Below, in pieces: positions 62,807 through 64,000 of a stretch of DNA of 64,000 nucleotides. The notes beneath the pieces are model-generated. The model was not told the DNA's origin. It was given only the letters and a program-made list of their open reading frames with translations, and did not search any database. Source of the DNA: Cavia porcellus (taxonomy: Eukaryota; Chordata; Mammalia; Rodentia; Caviidae); assembly GCF_034190915.1 (NCBI RefSeq), contig NW_026947507.1, positions 28,634,001-28,698,000 of the forward strand, read 5' to 3'. Within the stretch, counting starts at the first letter, position 1. Every line of letters starts with the position of its first letter. Position numbers and translations under genes: made by a program.

Positions 62807-63693
62807 AGCCCGTGTCTACTTTCCCTTTTTTCTACAGGTACGGGAGATGTCCGGCCCTGCAGGGCAGAGCCCAGGCCCTTGCCGGGGACATATCCCTGAT
62901 TCTTAAGTATACCCTTGGCTTGGGGAGAGCAGGTGGATGTAAGAGTGACATCCATCTGAGTGAGGATGTCTCTTCCCCACAAAGATACCGGCAGCTGTAG
63001 AACAAAAGGTTGAAAATGTCCTTGGTGACCCTCCTCATCACACCAAGGCAGGGTCACGGCACTAACCTGGGGGGCAGCCACCATCCCCAACCCTTGGAGT
63101 GTGTTGTCAGCTGTATTGGTGGGCCAGCTAGAAGGCCAGTCCCTCTTGGAGACAATGGAGCGGTCTGCCCCTGTATCCAGGAGTCCTGTTATATTTCTAC
63201 CATTAACCCTGAGCGAGAGCATGGGTCTTTTATCAAGAGTCATATGAAGTCCTTCAAAAATTTCTCCAGAGGAGCCAAAACCCTGATCCCCTCTAACCCG
63301 TTGTCTAGACTGGAATCTCTCATGGAGACTGGGTAGCAATAAAAGTTGTGCTATCTTATCCCCCTCATTAATCACCATGGTCCCTACATGAGATTGGACC
63401 ATAATCTTAATGTTTCCTGTGTAGTCTGAGTCTATAACCCCAGGGAGCACGGTAAGGCCCCGGAGGGCTGTGGAGGACCATCCAATCACTAAACCAACTG
63501 ACTTTTCAGGTAGCGGTCCTTTGAAGGTGGTCCCGACCACCTGAACGCCCATATCGGGCGTTAATAGGAGTCTGGAGGCGACACAGAGGTCCACGCCTGC
63601 TGACCCAGGGGTAGCCCTTGTGGAGGGCTGCCACCTTGTGTTGTCCTGTCTAGGGGGCGGGGGCCCGTCCGTAAGGAGGGCCCCCTCTGGCCG
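62794..63693 (-). CDS. pro: pro: dUTPase, aspartic protease and G-patch
   Basis: The frame begins at the gag-pro shift site (63693) and ends at TAG 62794-62796, about 299 residues with no stop. The dUTPase half shows motif 1 (SAGVDLC), motif 3 (PGVIDSDYTGNIKI), motif 4 (NEGDKIAQLLLLP) and motif 5 (RGDQGFGSSG). Motif 2 reads GWSS where the family normally has Arg after Gly. The protease half carries the catalytic LLDTGAD and a later GRDIL. The C-terminus has a glycine-rich G-patch (GYVPGKGLGSALQG), typical of betaretroviral Pro. The enzyme would process Gag and Gag-Pro-Pol. The last codons lie on the pro-pol slippery site. Confidence 0.92.
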   Translation of the reverse strand, partial: RPEGALLTDGPPPPRQDNTRWQPSTRATPGSAGVDLCVASRLLLTPDMGVQVVGTTFKGPLPEKSVGLVIGWSSTALRGLTVLPGVIDSDYTGNIKIMVQSHVGTMVINEGDKIAQLLLLPSLHERFQSRQRVRGDQGFGSSGEIFEGLHMTLDKRPMLSLRVNGRNITGLLDTGADRSIVSKRDWPSSWPTNTADNTLQGLGMVAAPQVSAVTLPWCDEEGHQGHFQPFVLQLPVSLWGRDILTQMDVTLTSTCSPQAKGILKNQGYVPGKGLGSALQGRTSPVPVEKRESRHGLGFS

Positions 63694-64000
63694 TTTTTTG
63701 GCTCCTGAATCCCCCTGCCACTAATGCGGTTTCCCTGGGCATCAAAAACTGATCTGCAATCTTTCGCTTTGTGTGTTCCCTTCCTGCATCGTTCGCACAC
63801 GCCTATTGGCCCTTCCCGTGTATTAACACTGTGCGGACAGTCTCTCCTAATATGCCCTGGTTCCCCGCAGCCAAAACATCCTTTGGGCTTACGATCTCGC
63901 TTAGGTCCAGAAGCATCCTTAGCTTGTGCTGTCGCGGCTACAAAGGCCGCCGCAAGCTTTGCTGCAGTCATCTGCCCTCCAATCTCCCTACAAATCCTAA
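63561..64000 (-). CDS. gag: gag C-terminus, nucleocapsid (partial)
   Basis: The frame is open to the right edge and ends at TAA 63561-63563, so only the C-terminal part is seen. It contains two CCHC zinc knuckles, CFGCGEPGHIRRDC and CERCRKGTHKAKDC, each CX2CX4HX4C, in a basic context. These bind genomic RNA during packaging. A Pro/Gly/Gln-rich tail follows and overlaps pro in the -1 frame. No damage is seen in this part. Matrix, capsid and any late domain lie outside the window. Confidence 0.92.
   Translation of the reverse strand, partial: RICREIGGQMTAAKLAAAFVAATAQAKDASGPKRDRKPKGCFGCGEPGHIRRDCPHSVNTREGPIGVCERCRKGTHKAKDCRSVFDAQGNRISGRGIQEPKNGQRGPSLRTGPRPLDRTTQGGSPPQGLPLGQQAWTSVSPPDSY
63659..63699 (-). 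promoter_or_regulatory. gag-pro -1 frameshift signal
   Basis: The slippery heptamer A AAA AAC (63699-63693) is in the gag frame. After a 7-nt spacer comes GGGGGCCC (63685-63678), an 11-nt loop and GGGCCCCC (63666-63659), a perfect 8-bp GC stem. The -1 frame after the shift is the open pro frame. This is the same heptamer as the betaretroviral gag-pro sites known from the family. Confidence 0.9.

Larger units (their letters stand above)
57567..64000 (-). mobile_element. Type D-like betaretroviral provirus, 3' part
   Basis: On the - strand the order is gag C-terminus, pro (dUTPase, protease, G-patch), pol, env, CTE-like RNA motif, polypurine tract and 3' LTR. Gag/pro/pol in three frames with two -1 shifts, and dUTPase fused to protease, mark a betaretrovirus. 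Env has a gammaretrovirus-type TM, as in type D viruses. The 5' LTR, primer-binding site and most of gag lie beyond the right edge. Long open frames and a clean LTR suggest a fairly recent integration. Confidence 0.93.

Noticed and set aside
1..64000. CRISPR arrays, bacterial operons, phage or plasmid features
   Set aside because: Base composition, spliced exons and mammalian repeats rule out a prokaryotic source.

Overview
The window is mammalian nuclear DNA, and the repeats point to a rodent: tRNA-Ala-derived ID-type SINEs, B1-like SINEs, several L1 fragments and a URR1-like repeat family. I cannot name the species. Most of the sequence is AT-rich intron or intergenic DNA, so short open frames there carry little weight. 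The left three quarters hold the 3' half of SPOCK3 (testican-3) on the + strand. Five consecutive coding exons with matching splice phases lie at 23787-23906, 39788-40009, 43243-43305, 44225-44362 and 47658-47827. They encode the end of the SPARC-type extracellular calcium-binding domain, its EF-hand part, a short linker, a thyroglobulin type-1 domain and the acidic, glycosaminoglycan-bearing C-terminus. A 3' UTR of about 1.2 to 1.5 kb follows. No earlier SPOCK3 exon was found in 1-23786.

The introns carry layered repeats. There is an old, nearly full-length antisense L1 (about 3470-7545) and a second antisense L1 (about 36990-38930). Two L1 insertions show 5' inversions (about 30910-31945 and 46270-47153). 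URR1-like elements recur, one of them split by an L1. An ID SINE sits inside a B1 with a visible target-site duplication. A Tigger-like DNA transposon (33851-35697), an MLT1/MST-type LTR and several microsatellites are also present. The most unusual intronic structure is a 240-bp inverted duplication at about 97 % identity (18301-18539 against 20354-20592). Its right copy lies inside what looks like a once-continuous AT-dinucleotide tract.

Downstream of SPOCK3, from 52667, is a decayed class I (gamma-like) endogenous retrovirus on the + strand. It has an LTR, a tRNA-His-type primer-binding site, a zinc-knuckle gag remnant and a reverse-transcriptase remnant. Next to it, and probably inserted into it, is a much better preserved type D-like betaretroviral provirus on the - strand, from 57567 to beyond the right edge. 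Read 5' to 3' on the - strand it shows the gag C-terminus with two zinc knuckles, pro with a complete dUTPase plus aspartic protease plus G-patch, pol (RT, RNase H, integrase), env, a constitutive-transport-element-like RNA motif, a polypurine tract and a 429-bp 3' LTR.

The provirus keeps two recognisable -1 frameshift signals. Pol is cut by one early stop codon. Env is an uninterrupted 616-codon frame with a gammaretrovirus-type transmembrane subunit and a type D/RDR-type receptor-binding motif. This provirus, and above all its intact env, is the most interesting object in the window.
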